60,379 nt of DNA, from NCBI RefSeq assembly GCF_001571265.1, contig NZ_BCTL01000005.1, positions 1 to 60,379 on the forward strand, in the 5' to 3' direction. This DNA comes from Cedecea neteri NBRC 105707 = ATCC 33855. GTDB lineage: Bacteria; Pseudomonadota; Gammaproteobacteria; Enterobacterales; Enterobacteriaceae. Each line of letters opens with the position of its first letter. Position 1 is the first letter of the stretch. The notes below the pieces were generated by a model, which worked only from the letters and a program-made list of their open reading frames with translations, made no database searches and was not told the origin of the DNA. Position numbers and translations under genes: made by a program. Shown piece by piece: positions 1-10,369 of this stretch.

Positions 1-139
1 AAAAAACTTTCTGACCGCATTCTTTTTCACCAACGGCGCGCAGAAAGCCAGCAAATCAGGGATATTTGCTGCATAAATCACCGCAAAATCACTGCCGGTG
101 GCATACTAAGGTAAGAAATACAGCTAAAGGAATTGCGTC
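1..139. other. Upstream region of yieP
   Basis: AT-rich DNA at the window edge holding the yieP promoter on the plus strand. I cannot support a specific -35/-10 pair. AAAGGA before 140 is the ribosome binding site. Confidence 0.4.
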
Positions 140-838
140 ATGTCTTTATCCACTCAACAACTCGCCGCTCAAAAAAACCTTTCTTATGTGCTGGCAGAGA
201 AATTAGCTCAGCGAATTCTTAAGGGCGAATATGCCGCAGGCAGCATTCTTCCTGGCGAGATGGAACTGAGTGATATCTTTGGCGTCAGCCGGACGGCCGT
301 TCGTGAGGCCGTAAAGACGCTAGCGGCTAAAGGCATGCTGTTACCTCGTCCCAGAATTGGCACTCGCGTCATGCCCCGCAGCCACTGGAACTTCCTGGAT
401 AAGGAGCTGATAGCCTGGTGGATGACCAAAGATAATTTCAGCCATGTAGTCGAAGAGTTTTTGATTATGCGTAATAGCCTGGAGCCACAGGCCTGCGCGT
501 TAGCCGCTATTAATAGCAATGAGCAGCAGCGTACCAGGCTGGCTCAGTTAATGGCGCAAATGACGGAACTCCAGAAGACCTTTGACCGGCAGCGGTGGAT
601 TGAAGTGGATATGGCCTACCACGAGCTCATCTATGAAATGAGTGGTAACCCTTTCATGACATCTTTCGCGAACTTATTCAGGTCTATTTATTACAATTAC
701 TTCACCGCGATTACCGATAACGAAGTCATTAAGCTCGATTTGCATCAGGCGATTGTGGATGCCATTACTCAGGGAGAGGAGCAGGCCGCCTTTCATGCCT
801 GCCTGGCGCTATTAAAGGAACCCGTCGCTCATCGGTAG
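140..838 (+). CDS. yieP: GntR/FadR-family transcriptional regulator YieP
   Basis: A 232-residue DNA-binding regulator. The N-terminal winged helix (about residues 14-78) has the recognition helix VSRTAVREAVKTL at 49-61, and the rest is the all-helical FCD ligand-binding domain of the FadR subfamily. Length and sequence fit E. coli YieP. The ATG has the ribosome binding site AAAGGA a few bases upstream. It lies 30 bp before hsrA on the same strand, the same pairing as in E. coli, so the two are probably co-transcribed and YieP may act on the exporter gene. The effector is not evident from the sequence. Confidence 0.93.
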   Translation: MSLSTQQLAAQKNLSYVLAEKLAQRILKGEYAAGSILPGEMELSDIFGVSRTAVREAVKTLAAKGMLLPRPRIGTRVMPRSHWNFLDKELIAWWMTKDNFSHVVEEFLIMRNSLEPQACALAAINSNEQQRTRLAQLMAQMTELQKTFDRQRWIEVDMAYHELIYEMSGNPFMTSFANLFRSIYYNYFTAITDNEVIKLDLHQAIVDAITQGEEQAAFHACLALLKEPVAHR

Positions 839-868
839 TCTAAGGCGCACTTAACCTTCAGGATAATA

Positions 869-2263
869 ATGACGAAAACAGCACGCAGCATGGCCGGCCT
901 GCCATGGATAGCCGCGATGGCTTTCTTTATGCAGGCGCTGGATGCCACCATTCTTAACACCGCGCTCCCGGCAATAGCCCATAGCCTGAATCGCTCACCG
1001 TTGGCTATGCAGGCCGCCATTATTAGCTACACCTTAACTGTCGCAATGCTTATCCCGGTAAGCGGTTGGTTAGCCGACCGCTTCGGCACACGTCGCGTAT
1101 TTATGCTGGCGGTTAGCTTGTTTACCCTCGGCTCCTTCGCCTGCGCCATGTCCGGGTCGCTAACTCAGTTGGTCATCTTCCGCGTGATTCAGGGAATTGG
1201 CGGGGCAATGATGATGCCGGTGGCCCGCCTGGCGCTGCTTCGGGCTTATCCGCGCAGCGAATTACTCCCGGTGCTCAACTTTGTCACCATGCCTGGACTG
1301 GTCGGCCCCATTATTGGCCCGCTGCTCGGCGGCGTGCTGGTGACCTGGGCAAGCTGGCACTGGATATTTTTAATCAATATCCCGATTGGCATTCTGGGTC
1401 TGCTGTATGCCCGTAAATACATGCCCAATTTCACCACGCCGAAGCGCGGGTTTGATATGAGCGGCTTCCTGCTCTTTGGTGCGGGGCTGGTGCTGATCTC
1501 CAGCGGAGTTGAATTATTTGGCGAACGGATTGTTGCCAGCTATATAGGAATGTTGGTTATCCTGGGCGGTATTTTACTGCTGCTGACGTATGTCTGGCAT
1601 GCTCGCCGCGTTCCGACGCCGCTTATTCCCCTGCCTCTCTTTAAGACGCGCACCTTCTCCGTTGGTATCGTCGGCAATATAGCCTCACGCCTCGGTACCG
1701 GCTGCGTGCCCTTTTTAATGCCGCTCATGCTGCAGGTCGGTTTTGGTTATTCAGCACTGCTGGCTGGCTGCATGATGGCACCTACGGCAGTGGGTTCGTT
1801 ACTCGCCAAATCGACGGTGACTCAGGTGCTGCGCTGGCTGGGCTATCGTAAAACTCTGGTCGGTATCACCCTCGTCATCGGCCTGCTTATTGCCCAGTTC
1901 TCGCTACAGTCACCGGGAATGGAAGTCTGGCTGCTGATCCTTCCCCTCTTTATATTAGGGATGGCGATGTCGACGCAGTTTACGGCCATGAACACGATTA
2001 CTCTTGCTGACCTTACGGATGAGAACGCCAGCAGCGGCAACAGCGTATTAGCGGTGACGCAGCAGCTGTCAATCAGCCTTGGGGTTGCGGTAAGCGCGGC
2101 AGTGTTGCGTGCATGGGAAGGTGTAGAGAGCGTCAACACCATCGAACAGTTCCATTACACCCTGCTGACGATGGGTGCGATAACGCTAGTCTCTTCGGCA
2201 GTATTTCTGCTGTTGCGCCCCAAAGACGGGCGCAACTTAATTAAAGAACGTCACAAACCTTAA
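869..2263 (+). CDS. hsrA: DHA2-type MFS drug/homocysteine export protein HsrA
   Basis: A 464-residue major facilitator protein of the inner membrane, hydrophobic throughout, expected to have about 14 membrane helices. The drug:H+ antiporter-2 signature [13 protein letters not shown] is at residues 24-36, and the loop motif [11 protein letters not shown] at 66-76. E. coli HsrA (YieO) was named for an effect on homocysteine resistance; its real substrate is uncertain. It follows yieP by 30 bp. It converges on rbsR so tightly that the two stop codons overlap (hsrA stop 2261-2263, rbsR stop 2260-2262 on the other strand). Confidence 0.92.
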   Translation: MTKTARSMAGLPWIAAMAFFMQALDATILNTALPAIAHSLNRSPLAMQAAIISYTLTVAMLIPVSGWLADRFGTRRVFMLAVSLFTLGSFACAMSGSLTQLVIFRVIQGIGGAMMMPVARLALLRAYPRSELLPVLNFVTMPGLVGPIIGPLLGGVLVTWASWHWIFLINIPIGILGLLYARKYMPNFTTPKRGFDMSGFLLFGAGLVLISSGVELFGERIVASYIGMLVILGGILLLLTYVWHARRVPTPLIPLPLFKTRTFSVGIVGNIASRLGTGCVPFLMPLMLQVGFGYSALLAGCMMAPTAVGSLLAKSTVTQVLRWLGYRKTLVGITLVIGLLIAQFSLQSPGMEVWLLILPLFILGMAMSTQFTAMNTITLADLTDENASSGNSVLAVTQQLSISLGVAVSAAVLRAWEGVESVNTIEQFHYTLLTMGAITLVSSAVFLLLRPKDGRNLIKERHKP

Positions 2264-3252
2264 ACGGAGCTTCGCTCCACCAGCTCTGGCGTCAGCAGTA
2301 AACGCTGCTGCGCCAGATCGGGTTGCCCCATCCGGTGGATCAGCACATCCACCGCCAGTTCTCCGAGCTCATCTTTAGGCTGATGAATGGTCGTCAGCGG
2401 CGGCGTCATATAACGTGCAAGTTCAATATCATCGTAGCCAATCACCGCCATATCCTGCGGCACGCTAAGACCAGCCTGATACAAAGCATGGTAAGCACCC
2501 ACGGCCATCGCGTCATTGCCCATAAATACTGCATCTGGCCTTTCCTCCAGCGTGAGCAGCTCGCTCATGGCGCTAAACCCGCCCTGAAACTCAAAGTCAC
2601 CGATAATTTCATAGCCCGGGAGGATAGCCAGCCCGGCCCGATCCATGGCTTTACGGTAGCCTTCAAGGCGCAGCCTGGCCGGCGTTTTGTCCTGCGGCCC
2701 GGCAATGCAGGCAATGCGGGTATAGCCATTGTCGATAAGGTGCTGCGTGGCCATTTCCCCGCCAAGCAGTGAGTTATCCTGAATCACATCGCTCTGCCCC
2801 TCAAACGGAGCCCAGTCCATCATTACGGTAGGGATCGTCGGGTAGCGATTGATAATCTCCGGCGAAGGCTGATGTGTTTCGGTGCACAGCAGCAATAATC
2901 CATCGACGCGCTTTTGCAGCAGCGTTTCCAGATTTCGGTTCATGCGATGCTCATCGCCTTCGGTATTGCACAGCACTAGGCTATAGCCGCGCTCAAAGCA
3001 GCTGCGTTCAACGCCGCGAACCAGTTCAGAATAGAAGGGGTTACTACTCGCCGTGATCAGCATGCCGATGGTATGGGTTTGATTTAGCTTGAGGCTGCGC
3101 GCCAGCGCTGAAGGGGCATAATTCAGAGTCTTAACCGCTTCCTCTACCTTCTGGCGAATAGCATCGCTCACGAAGCGGTCATTATTAATGACGTGCGAAA
3201 CGGTAGAAGTAGAAACGCCCGCCAGGCGGGCGACGTCTTTCATGGTAGCCAT
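2260..3252 (-). CDS. rbsR: Ribose operon repressor RbsR
   Basis: A 330-residue LacI-family repressor. Residues 1-25 are the helix-turn-helix ([20 protein letters not shown]), followed by a hinge and a periplasmic-binding-like domain that binds ribose. It is the last gene of the minus-strand rbsDACBKR operon, 3 bp after rbsK. It should bind the palindromes AGCGAAACGTTTCGCT upstream of rbsD and be released by ribose. In E. coli RbsR also affects purine genes; nothing in this window bears on that. Confidence 0.95.
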   Translation of the reverse strand: MATMKDVARLAGVSTSTVSHVINNDRFVSDAIRQKVEEAVKTLNYAPSALARSLKLNQTHTIGMLITASSNPFYSELVRGVERSCFERGYSLVLCNTEGDEHRMNRNLETLLQKRVDGLLLLCTETHQPSPEIINRYPTIPTVMMDWAPFEGQSDVIQDNSLLGGEMATQHLIDNGYTRIACIAGPQDKTPARLRLEGYRKAMDRAGLAILPGYEIIGDFEFQGGFSAMSELLTLEERPDAVFMGNDAMAVGAYHALYQAGLSVPQDMAVIGYDDIELARYMTPPLTTIHQPKDELGELAVDVLIHRMGQPDLAQQRLLLTPELVERSSV

Positions 3253-3255
3253 GGC

Positions 3256-4185
3256 TTACCTCTGCTGCTGCAGGAACTCATCAATTTCCTGGCGCCACGG
3301 CACGGAAGGCTGAGCGCCTTTACGCGTCACGGCAATTGCGGCGGCAGCGTGAGCAAATCGCACGGCGTCCTGCATCGGCTTATCTTCCAGCAACGCGGTA
3401 ACCAGCGCGCCGTTAAAGGTGTCGCCGGCAGCAATAGTATCGACGGCTTTGACCTTAAAGCCCGGCACGCGTTTGCCGCTGCCATTTTCGCTGAGCCATA
3501 CGCCACGGCTGCCGAGGGTGATAATTACCGTGTTGATCCCCTTCCCATGAAGCACTTCAGCGGCTTTGGCAGCATCTTCGTCGCTCTCAACGCGCACGCC
3601 GGTCAGCTTTTCCGCCTCTGTTTCGTTCGGGGTGATCATATCCAGCAGCGCCAGAAGCTCATCGGAGAGTTCACAGGCCGGGGCCGGGTTAAGAATAACT
3701 TTGGTCTGGTGCTGATGGGCAATTTTCGCCGCCGCCAGCACGCTTTCGAGCGGAGATTCCAGCTGCATTAATAAAGCAGAAGCTTCGGCGATTTTCTGCT
3801 GTTCCGCTTCAACCAGCACGGGGGTCAAAGCCGCGTTAGCGCCAGAGTGAATACCAATCACGTTTTCACCTGCGCCGTTGACAAAAATAAGCGCTACACC
3901 GGTCGCTTCGTCTTTAATGGTGCTGATTGGCGAGGTATCGATATTATCACTGGCAAGCTGCTTACAAACGCGGCCACCGGTATCGTCATCGCCCACACAG
4001 GCAATAAACGCAATGTCAGCCCCGCTGCGCCCAGCCGCCACGGCCTGGTTCGCACCTTTACCGCCGAACGCCACCTGATAGCCCTGCCCGGTAACGGTTT
4101 CGCCTGGCGTTGGGAAATGTTCGAGGTTGAGGATATGGTCAGCGTTAATGCTGCCAAGAACGACGAGTTTGCCTGTGCTTTTCAT
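3256..4185 (-). CDS. rbsK: Ribokinase RbsK
   Basis: A 309-residue PfkB-family sugar kinase that makes ribose 5-phosphate from ribose and ATP in the cytoplasm. The substrate motif GGKGANQAVA is at residues 41-50, and the C-terminal anion-hole and catalytic motif AAGDTFNGA is near residue 250. It lies between rbsB, separated by 68 bp holding a strong hairpin, and rbsR, 3 bp away. It feeds imported ribose into the pentose phosphate pathway and nucleotide synthesis. Confidence 0.97.
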   Translation of the reverse strand: MKSTGKLVVLGSINADHILNLEHFPTPGETVTGQGYQVAFGGKGANQAVAAGRSGADIAFIACVGDDDTGGRVCKQLASDNIDTSPISTIKDEATGVALIFVNGAGENVIGIHSGANAALTPVLVEAEQQKIAEASALLMQLESPLESVLAAAKIAHQHQTKVILNPAPACELSDELLALLDMITPNETEAEKLTGVRVESDEDAAKAAEVLHGKGINTVIITLGSRGVWLSENGSGKRVPGFKVKAVDTIAAGDTFNGALVTALLEDKPMQDAVRFAHAAAAIAVTRKGAQPSVPWRQEIDEFLQQQR

Positions 4186-4206
4186 ATCTTGATATCCAGT
4201 TTGAGT

Positions 4207-4230
4207 GCGCCACTCATGTCTGAGTGGCGC
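4207..4230 (-). terminator. Intercistronic hairpin between rbsB and rbsK
   Basis: A perfect 10-bp inverted repeat, GCGCCACTCA / TGAGTGGCGC, with the 4-base loop TGTC, lies in the 68-bp gap between the rbsB stop and rbsK start. There is no long T-tract on the minus strand after it. I infer a 3' stabiliser or leaky terminator that keeps the binding protein in excess over the kinase and repressor, as often seen after genes for periplasmic binding proteins. Confidence 0.65.
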
Positions 4231-4253
4231 GTTGCCCTGCTTTTCTTTGATTC

Positions 4254-5141
4254 TTATTTGGTGATCAGCTTCAAATCAACCGGGATTTTTGCATCCACTT
4301 TCTCGCCTTTCAGCACTTTATCGGCGGTTTCCACGCCGATAACGCCGATCTGGTCAGCCATCTGGGCAACAGTCGCGCCCAGCTTGCCGCCTTCAACAGC
4401 TTTCACGCCGTCAGCCGTACCGTCGAAACCGACGACCAACACATCGGATTTACCCGCGGTTTGCAGCGCACGCAGGGCACCCAGTGCCATTTCATCGTTC
4501 TGAGCAAATACAGCCTGAACGTTAGGATGCGCGGTCAGCAGGTTCTGCATGACGTTCAGACCTTTAGTGCGGTCAAAGTCAGCCGGCTGGCTCGCCAGTA
4601 CATCAAATTTATGTGCGGCAACGGCCTGCTTGAAACCTTCACCACGTTCACGGGCAGCGGAAGCGCCTGCAATCCCCTGCAGTTCAATGACTTTCGCGCC
4701 GTCGCCCAGTTTCTTAGCAATGAAATCACCGGCCATTTTGCCACCAGCAACGTTATCAGAAGCAATGTGGCTCACCACAGTGCCCTGGTTTGCGATACGG
4801 TCGAGGGTAATCACCGGAATTTTAGCCTGATTTGCCATTTTAACGGCATTGCCCACCGCATCGGAATCGGTTGGGTTAATCAGCATAAGCTTGGTGCCAC
4901 GAACGGTTAAGTCCTGCACGTTGGCCAGCTCTTTTGCCGGGTTGTTTTGTGAATCCAGCACCACCAGGTTGTAGCCCAGCTTGTCGGCTTCTTTCTGCGC
5001 GCCATCTTTCAGCGACACGAAGAACGGGTTGTTCAGGGTAGACACTACCAGCGCGATGGTGTCTTTTGCCATGGCGTTTGCGCTTACGGTGGCGCTCAGG
5101 GCGACAGCGGAAACCAGGGTAGCCAGTTTTTTCATGTTCAT
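4254..5141 (-). CDS. rbsB: Ribose ABC transporter periplasmic binding protein RbsB
   Basis: A 295-residue periplasmic protein with a Sec signal peptide ([20 protein letters not shown], cleaved after ANAMA at about residue 25). The rest is a type I periplasmic binding fold that captures ribose for the RbsAC importer and, in flagellated relatives, presents it to the chemoreceptor Trg. Ribose-contacting segments such as [12 protein letters not shown] and NDEMALGA are present. It sits between rbsC and rbsK, and the hairpin that follows suggests the mRNA is protected here. Confidence 0.97.
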   Translation of the reverse strand: MNMKKLATLVSAVALSATVSANAMAKDTIALVVSTLNNPFFVSLKDGAQKEADKLGYNLVVLDSQNNPAKELANVQDLTVRGTKLMLINPTDSDAVGNAVKMANQAKIPVITLDRIANQGTVVSHIASDNVAGGKMAGDFIAKKLGDGAKVIELQGIAGASAARERGEGFKQAVAAHKFDVLASQPADFDRTKGLNVMQNLLTAHPNVQAVFAQNDEMALGALRALQTAGKSDVLVVGFDGTADGVKAVEGGKLGATVAQMADQIGVIGVETADKVLKGEKVDAKIPVDLKLITK

Positions 5142-5168
5142 AGTCAGATGTCCTGTAGGGTTATGGTT

Positions 5169-6134
5169 TTACTGCTTTTTATTGTCCACCAGCACCGCCA
5201 GCAAAATAACCACCGCTTTGACGATCATCTGGTAATAAGAAGAAACACCTAATAAATTCAGACCGTTGTTCAGGAAGCCGAGGATCAATGCCCCGATCAG
5301 CGTGCCGACAATCCGGCCTTTGCCGCCCGCCAGGCTGGTACCGCCCAGCACAACCGCCGCGATAGCATCCAGTTCGTATCCCGCACCCGCCGTTGGCTGC
5401 GCAGAGGAAAGACGCGCTACTTCGATAATCCCGGCGAGCGACGCCAGCAGACCACACAGAGAGTAGACGATGATTTTCACTTTGTTGACGCTAATCCCGG
5501 ACAGGCGCGTCGCCGCTTCGTTGCCGCCGAGCGCATAGATATAACGCCCCAGGCGGGTATGGTGCAGCATGTACCATGCGGCCAGGAAGACAACAGCCAT
5601 AATCCAGACCGGCGTTGGGATCCCCAGCGGACGGCCAATACCGAACCAGCCAAACAGGTCTGCATTGTCCGAGAAGCCGGTATTCATCGGGCTGCCATTG
5701 GTGTAAACCAGCGTCACCCCGCGCAGCAGCAGCATCATCACCAGCGTGGCGATAAAGGCCTGAACCCGTCCTTTCGCCACAATGACGCCCGTTACGGCAC
5801 CAATTGCGGCCCCGAGAGCCAACGCAGCGGCTACAGCCACCAGCGCATTCACCTCGAATCCTACAATCGAGGCCGCCACCGCCCCGGTCAGCGCCAGAAG
5901 AGAACCGACGGACAGGTCGATCCCGGAAGTCAGAATGACCAGCGTCATCCCCACTGCCATAATGGCGTTAACCGAGGTTTGCTGCAGGATATTGAACAGG
6001 TTATTCACGGTAAAGAAATTCGGGCTCAGGGCCGAGACAATCGCAATCAGCACCAGCAGAGCGATCAGCGATTTTTGCTCCAACAGCCACGCTTTGGTGA
6101 ACCAGCGACGGGTGGACACGGTCTGGGTACTCAT
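5169..6134 (-). CDS. rbsC: Ribose ABC transporter permease RbsC
   Basis: A 321-residue inner-membrane permease of the BPD_transp_2 (sugar) family with 8-10 hydrophobic segments. Two subunits form the ribose channel. The cytoplasmic EAA-like loop that contacts RbsA is recognisable near [12 protein letters not shown]. The start ATG overlaps the end of rbsA by 4 bp, typical of translational coupling. Length matches E. coli RbsC (321). Confidence 0.97.
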   Translation of the reverse strand: MSTQTVSTRRWFTKAWLLEQKSLIALLVLIAIVSALSPNFFTVNNLFNILQQTSVNAIMAVGMTLVILTSGIDLSVGSLLALTGAVAASIVGFEVNALVAVAAALALGAAIGAVTGVIVAKGRVQAFIATLVMMLLLRGVTLVYTNGSPMNTGFSDNADLFGWFGIGRPLGIPTPVWIMAVVFLAAWYMLHHTRLGRYIYALGGNEAATRLSGISVNKVKIIVYSLCGLLASLAGIIEVARLSSAQPTAGAGYELDAIAAVVLGGTSLAGGKGRIVGTLIGALILGFLNNGLNLLGVSSYYQMIVKAVVILLAVLVDNKKQ

Positions 6135-7645
6135 TTATCTAACTCCTGATTCACTCGATTAAGCTTACCAACGGCCGCGGCCATCAGCGCCTCTTGGGTG
6201 GCTTCTTCACGGGAGAATTCACCGCTCAGTCGCCCTTCGTGGATAACCATGATGCGGTCGCTCATGCCCAGCACTTCCGGCATCTCGGACGACACCAGAA
6301 TGATGCTCAACCCTTCGGCTTTGAACTGGTTAATTAACTGATAAATTTCTTTTTTCGCCCCAACGTCAACGCCGCGCGTTGGCTCATCGAGGATCAGCAC
6401 TTTCGGGCGAGTCATCAGGCCACGCGCAATGGCGACTTTCTGCTGGTTACCACCGGAAAGCAGGCCAATCGGCTGCTCCATAGAAGGCGTTTTGACGTTA
6501 AACAGGCGAATAAAGTCCTGCACCGCCTGCTGCTCATCTTTATGCTTCAGGCTGCCAACGTCGCGGCTGAAATAGCGCAGCGCGGTCAGCGACATGTTCT
6601 CTTTCACCGACATGCCCAGAACCAGGCCATCACGCTTACGGTCTTCGGAGATATAAACGATGCCGTTTGCCAGCCCGTCCTGCGGAGAGCGAGTCACCAC
6701 TTCGCGGCCATCCAGCGCCACATAACCGCCGGTTCTCGGCAGCGCGCCATACAGCACCTTCATGAGCTCGGTACGTCCGGCGCCCATCAGACCGGCCACG
6801 CCGAGGATTTCACCTTTGCGCAGCGTGAAAGAAACCTCTTTCACGCCGGGGCCGGACACGTTATCGACCCGCAGACGAATGTCGCCCGGCTGTTTGTCCA
6901 GATGCGGATACTGATCTTCAAGCTTGCGGCCAACCATCATTTCGATGAGCGAGTCTTCGGTGAGCGCGGAAACTTCACGTTCAGCGATAAACTGCCCGTC
7001 GCGCAGAACGGTCACGTCGTCGCAGACTTCAAAGATCTCTTTCATGCGGTGGGAGATATAAACGATGCCGCAGCCCTGAGCCTTCAGTTCACGGATAACG
7101 CGGAACAGCGACTCGGTTTCGGTGTCGGTCAGCGCATCGGTCGGCTCATCCATGACGATGACTTTTGACTCGAAGCTCAGCACCTTGGCTATCTCGACCA
7201 TTTGCTGATCGCCAATCGACAGCTCGCCTACCAGGCGTTCGCTGGTGTAGCGTAAATTCAGCTTCGCCAGCAGCTTATCGGCTTCGCGGTACATCTTCTT
7301 CCAGTCAATTTTGCCAAAAAGCCCGACAAACTCGCGGCCAAGGAAGATGTTTTCCGCAATGCTAAGCTGCGGGATGAGGTTAAGTTCCTGGTGAATAATC
7401 CCGATGCCGGCTTCCTGGGAAGCTTTCGGCCCGCTAAAAGCCGTTTCTTTCCCGAGCCACAGCAGCGAACCGGCATCTTTGGTGTAGATCCCGGTCAGGA
7501 CTTTCATCATCGTGGATTTACCGGCGCCGTTTTCACCCACCAGCGCCATGGCGCGGCCCGGGTAGACGTTCAACGCTGCGCCAGAGAGGGCTTTCACCCC
7601 GGGGAACGATTTATCGATCCCTTTAAGCTGCAGTAAAGGTTCCAT
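6131..7645 (-). CDS. rbsA: Ribose ABC transporter ATP-binding protein RbsA
   Basis: A 504-residue tandem ATPase that drives ribose import. The first nucleotide-binding domain has Walker [10 protein letters not shown] at residues 37-45 and Walker [12 protein letters not shown]. The second has the degenerate Walker [10 protein letters not shown] near residue 285, signature LSGGNQQK and [13 protein letters not shown], the normal asymmetry of the CUT2 sugar family. It lies 10 bp after rbsD and overlaps rbsC by 4 bp. Confidence 0.96.
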   Translation of the reverse strand: MEPLLQLKGIDKSFPGVKALSGAALNVYPGRAMALVGENGAGKSTMMKVLTGIYTKDAGSLLWLGKETAFSGPKASQEAGIGIIHQELNLIPQLSIAENIFLGREFVGLFGKIDWKKMYREADKLLAKLNLRYTSERLVGELSIGDQQMVEIAKVLSFESKVIVMDEPTDALTDTETESLFRVIRELKAQGCGIVYISHRMKEIFEVCDDVTVLRDGQFIAEREVSALTEDSLIEMMVGRKLEDQYPHLDKQPGDIRLRVDNVSGPGVKEVSFTLRKGEILGVAGLMGAGRTELMKVLYGALPRTGGYVALDGREVVTRSPQDGLANGIVYISEDRKRDGLVLGMSVKENMSLTALRYFSRDVGSLKHKDEQQAVQDFIRLFNVKTPSMEQPIGLLSGGNQQKVAIARGLMTRPKVLILDEPTRGVDVGAKKEIYQLINQFKAEGLSIILVSSEMPEVLGMSDRIMVIHEGRLSGEFSREEATQEALMAAAVGKLNRVNQELDK

Positions 7646-7655
7646 ACTGGCCTCC

Positions 7656-8075
7656 TCAGAAGGTTACGCCAGCACAGAGAATGATATTCGCATACGGGGA
7701 ACACTCCCCGCTGCGAATAACCGCATGTGCATCCGCGGTGTGCTGCTTGAACTGCTCATGACTGATGTAACGAATAGCTATGGTTTTTCCCTGGTGTTTT
7801 TGCAGTTGCTCAATATGGTTGAGCAACGTTTCGTGAAGCCCGGAATTATGTTGTTTGATTTCAGAAGCAATGATTGCCGCCTCAACCTGCATTTCCTGAG
7901 TTACCACGTCCACGACCTGCATAAAGCCCGGAACGCCGTGAGTTAATGCCAGATCGATGCGCTGAGTATTGCGCGGAATTGGCAGCCCGGCATCGGCAAT
8001 CACCAGCGTATCGGTGTGCCCAAGGCGGGAGATAACGGCCGAAATATCAGCGTTAAGAACGGTACCTTTCTTCAT
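7656..8075 (-). CDS. rbsD: D-ribose pyranase RbsD
   Basis: A 139-residue cytoplasmic enzyme that interconverts the pyranose and furanose forms of ribose so that RbsK receives its preferred substrate. It begins [20 protein letters not shown], with the conserved His-20 region, and ends IILCAGVTF, as in E. coli. It is the first gene of the rbs operon. The start is preceded by the ribosome binding site AGCAGGA on the minus strand and, a few bases beyond, by an RbsR-type operator. Confidence 0.96.
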   Translation of the reverse strand: MKKGTVLNADISAVISRLGHTDTLVIADAGLPIPRNTQRIDLALTHGVPGFMQVVDVVTQEMQVEAAIIASEIKQHNSGLHETLLNHIEQLQKHQGKTIAIRYISHEQFKQHTADAHAVIRSGECSPYANIILCAGVTF

Positions 8076-8087
8076 TTTCCTGCTCCA

Positions 8088-8107
8088 CTAGCGAAACGTT
8101 TCGCTAA
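8088..8107. promoter_or_regulatory. RbsR operator 1 of the rbs operon
   Basis: The perfect palindrome AGCGAAACGTTTCGCT (8090-8105) lies 15 bp upstream of the rbsD start. It is the classical RbsR operator shape, with the central CG of LacI-family sites. Confidence 0.85.
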
Positions 8108-8169
8108 TGAAGAGTGTAGAAAAGGAGATGGCGGTTAAACAACCACCAGGTTAAAGAAGTGTGATCAAC

Positions 8170-8187
8170 ATCGAAACGTTTCGCTAA
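8170..8187. promoter_or_regulatory. Second RbsR-like operator upstream of rbsD
   Basis: ATCGAAACGTTTCGCT shares the core CGAAACGTTTCG with operator 1. Its centre is 80 bp further upstream, close to eight helical turns. E. coli is usually described with one operator here, so a second copy may allow looping or earlier blocking of RNA polymerase. Confidence 0.65.
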
Positions 8188-8228
8188 TAAACGCAAAACG
8201 GTACCTGAGTACCGTTTTTAGTGTTTGC

Positions 8229-8262
8229 ACCCTCTCCTGTGGGAGAGGGTCGGGGTGAGGGC
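8229..8262. repeat. REP-like palindrome (single copy) between kup and rbsD
   Basis: CACCCTCTCCTGTGGGAGAG followed by GGTCGGGGTGAGGG belongs to the family of C-rich/G-rich imperfect palindromes found at seven places in the window. It lies 14 bp after the kup stop, upstream of the rbs operators, where it could shield rbs from kup read-through. Confidence 0.75.
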
Positions 8263-8276
8263 ATCAGGTATCTAAC

Positions 8277-10145
8277 TTAAATCTCGACCTGGGTGCCCAG
8301 CTCGATAACCCTGTTCGGCGGGATCTCAAACTGGTCAGGCGCTCGCAGAGCGTTTCGCTGCAGGGCGAGGAACAGCTTGCCACGCAGGCGGAGATACCAA
8401 GGACGCTTGCCGATAATCAGCGACTCGTGCGACATGAAGAACGACGTTTCCATCATCCGGCAGCTCAAACCCTCCAGGCCACAGCGGTGGAAAATTTCTT
8501 CCACATTTGGCGTTTCACGCCAGCCGTAGCTTGCCACCACCCGCCAGAAGGTTGGCGACAACTGCTCGATAGAAACGCGCTTAACGTTGTGAACGTACGG
8601 AGCATCTTCGGTGCGCAGCGTCAGCAGCACGACTCTCTCGTGCAGCACTTTGTTGTGCTTGAGGTTATGCAGCATCGCGAACGGGATCACGTTCAACGCG
8701 CGGGACATATAAACCGCGGTACCCGGGACGCGAACCGGTGGAGACTTCTCAAGGGACGCAATCATCGCTTCCAGTGAGTTACCGTGCTCATGCATGCGGC
8801 GCAGCAGGCGGAAGCGCTCGCTCTTCCAGGTTGTCATAATGGTAAACATGACAAGGCCCAGCGTGAGCGGTAGCCAGCCACCGGAGACGATTTTCTCGAG
8901 GTTAGCAGAGAACAGCGGCACGTCGATAAACAGGAAGCCCACGCACATCAGGAGCACGGCAATTTTATTCCAGTGCCAGTTTTTGCGCGCCACGGTACAG
9001 CAGAGGATCGAGGTCAGCACCATCGTGCCGGTTACTGCAATCCCGTATGCCGCCGCCAGGTTACTGGAATGTTCGAAGCTAACGATGACGATCACCACGG
9101 CGATATACAGGATCCAGTTAATCGCTGGAATGTAAATCTGCCCGGACTCCATTTCCGAGGTGTGGATGATACGCATTGGCGAGAGATACCCCAGGCGAAC
9201 CGCCTGACGCGTAAGCGAGAAGACGCCGGAAATAACGGCCTGAGAGGCGATAACAGTGGCCAGCGTCGCCAGAATCAGCAGCGGGATCAGCGCCCAGTCA
9301 GGTGCCAGCAGGAAGAACGGGTTTTTAATCGCTTCCGGGTTCTTTAACAGCAGGGCACCCTGGCCAAAATAGTTAAGAACTAATGAAGGCAGAACCGCAA
9401 TAAACCATGCGATGCGAATTGGGAGCTTACCGAAGTGCCCCATATCGGCATACAGCGCTTCAACGCCGGTTATGGCCAGCACAACCGCCCCCAGAGCAAC
9501 GAACGACACGGCTTTATATTGCACGAAGAAATTCACCGCCCAGGCAGGGTTAAGCGCCTGCAGGACTTCCGGGTTGCCGATAATACTACGCGCGCCCAGG
9601 ACAGCGAGCGTCAGGAACCACAGCAGCATCACCGGAGCAAACAGCTTGCCCACCATCCCGGTGCCGTGCTTCTGAATCATAAACAGCAGCGTCAGAACAA
9701 TAATAGAGAGAGGGACGATGTATTGGTCCAGCTGTGGCGCGGCTATCTCCAGGCCTTCTATGGCCGACATCACCGATATCGCCGGCGTGATAACCACCTC
9801 GCCGTAGAAGAAGCTGCCGCCAATCAACCCCATGATCACCAGCACCGAGGTCATTCGCGCCGTCGTATTGCGTCCAGCCAGAGACATCAGCGTTAAGATC
9901 CCGCCTTCCCCGGCGTTATCCGCACGCATCACGAAGGTGAGGTATTTGATGGAGACGACCAGTACCAACAGCCAAAAAATTAACGACAAAAAACCAAACA
10001 CGGCGTCGCGTTCAACGCCAAACCCAAACTGCCCGGACAGACATTCACGAAGGGTATAAAGCGGGCTGGTACCTATATCACCGTACACAACCCCGATAGC
10101 AGCCAGCGTAACGGCCGGCAACGATTGTTTATTATCAGCGCTCAT
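8277..10145 (-). CDS. kup: Low-affinity potassium/proton symporter Kup
   Basis: A 622-residue inner-membrane potassium uptake protein, the same length as E. coli Kup (TrkD). The N-terminal part has about 12 membrane helices; the KUP signature [17 protein letters not shown] is at about residues 18-34. The hydrophilic cytoplasmic tail covers roughly residues 440-622. It is divergent from ravA and is followed by a REP-like palindrome and then the rbs operon on the same strand. Constitutive expression is the norm for this gene. Confidence 0.96.
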   Translation of the reverse strand: MSADNKQSLPAVTLAAIGVVYGDIGTSPLYTLRECLSGQFGFGVERDAVFGFLSLIFWLLVLVVSIKYLTFVMRADNAGEGGILTLMSLAGRNTTARMTSVLVIMGLIGGSFFYGEVVITPAISVMSAIEGLEIAAPQLDQYIVPLSIIVLTLLFMIQKHGTGMVGKLFAPVMLLWFLTLAVLGARSIIGNPEVLQALNPAWAVNFFVQYKAVSFVALGAVVLAITGVEALYADMGHFGKLPIRIAWFIAVLPSLVLNYFGQGALLLKNPEAIKNPFFLLAPDWALIPLLILATLATVIASQAVISGVFSLTRQAVRLGYLSPMRIIHTSEMESGQIYIPAINWILYIAVVIVIVSFEHSSNLAAAYGIAVTGTMVLTSILCCTVARKNWHWNKIAVLLMCVGFLFIDVPLFSANLEKIVSGGWLPLTLGLVMFTIMTTWKSERFRLLRRMHEHGNSLEAMIASLEKSPPVRVPGTAVYMSRALNVIPFAMLHNLKHNKVLHERVVLLTLRTEDAPYVHNVKRVSIEQLSPTFWRVVASYGWRETPNVEEIFHRCGLEGLSCRMMETSFFMSHESLIIGKRPWYLRLRGKLFLALQRNALRAPDQFEIPPNRVIELGTQVEI

Positions 10146-10369
10146 AGACTAATCTTTTGTTGGAATCCCGAAAACGTGTGCTTAGTCCCTTGGCCCACAA
10201 AACGGCGCACAGTATGCACGATAATTGTGTAAATCGTACTCCTAAATGCATTTGAATTATCCCAGCTCAAACGCTGCATGCGGCATAATCAGCACATTAA
10301 CTGGCTAAAAATAAACGCTATACTCGCGTTTCTCCACAGGGTTAACCGCGTAAGGATGCAAAGCTAATT

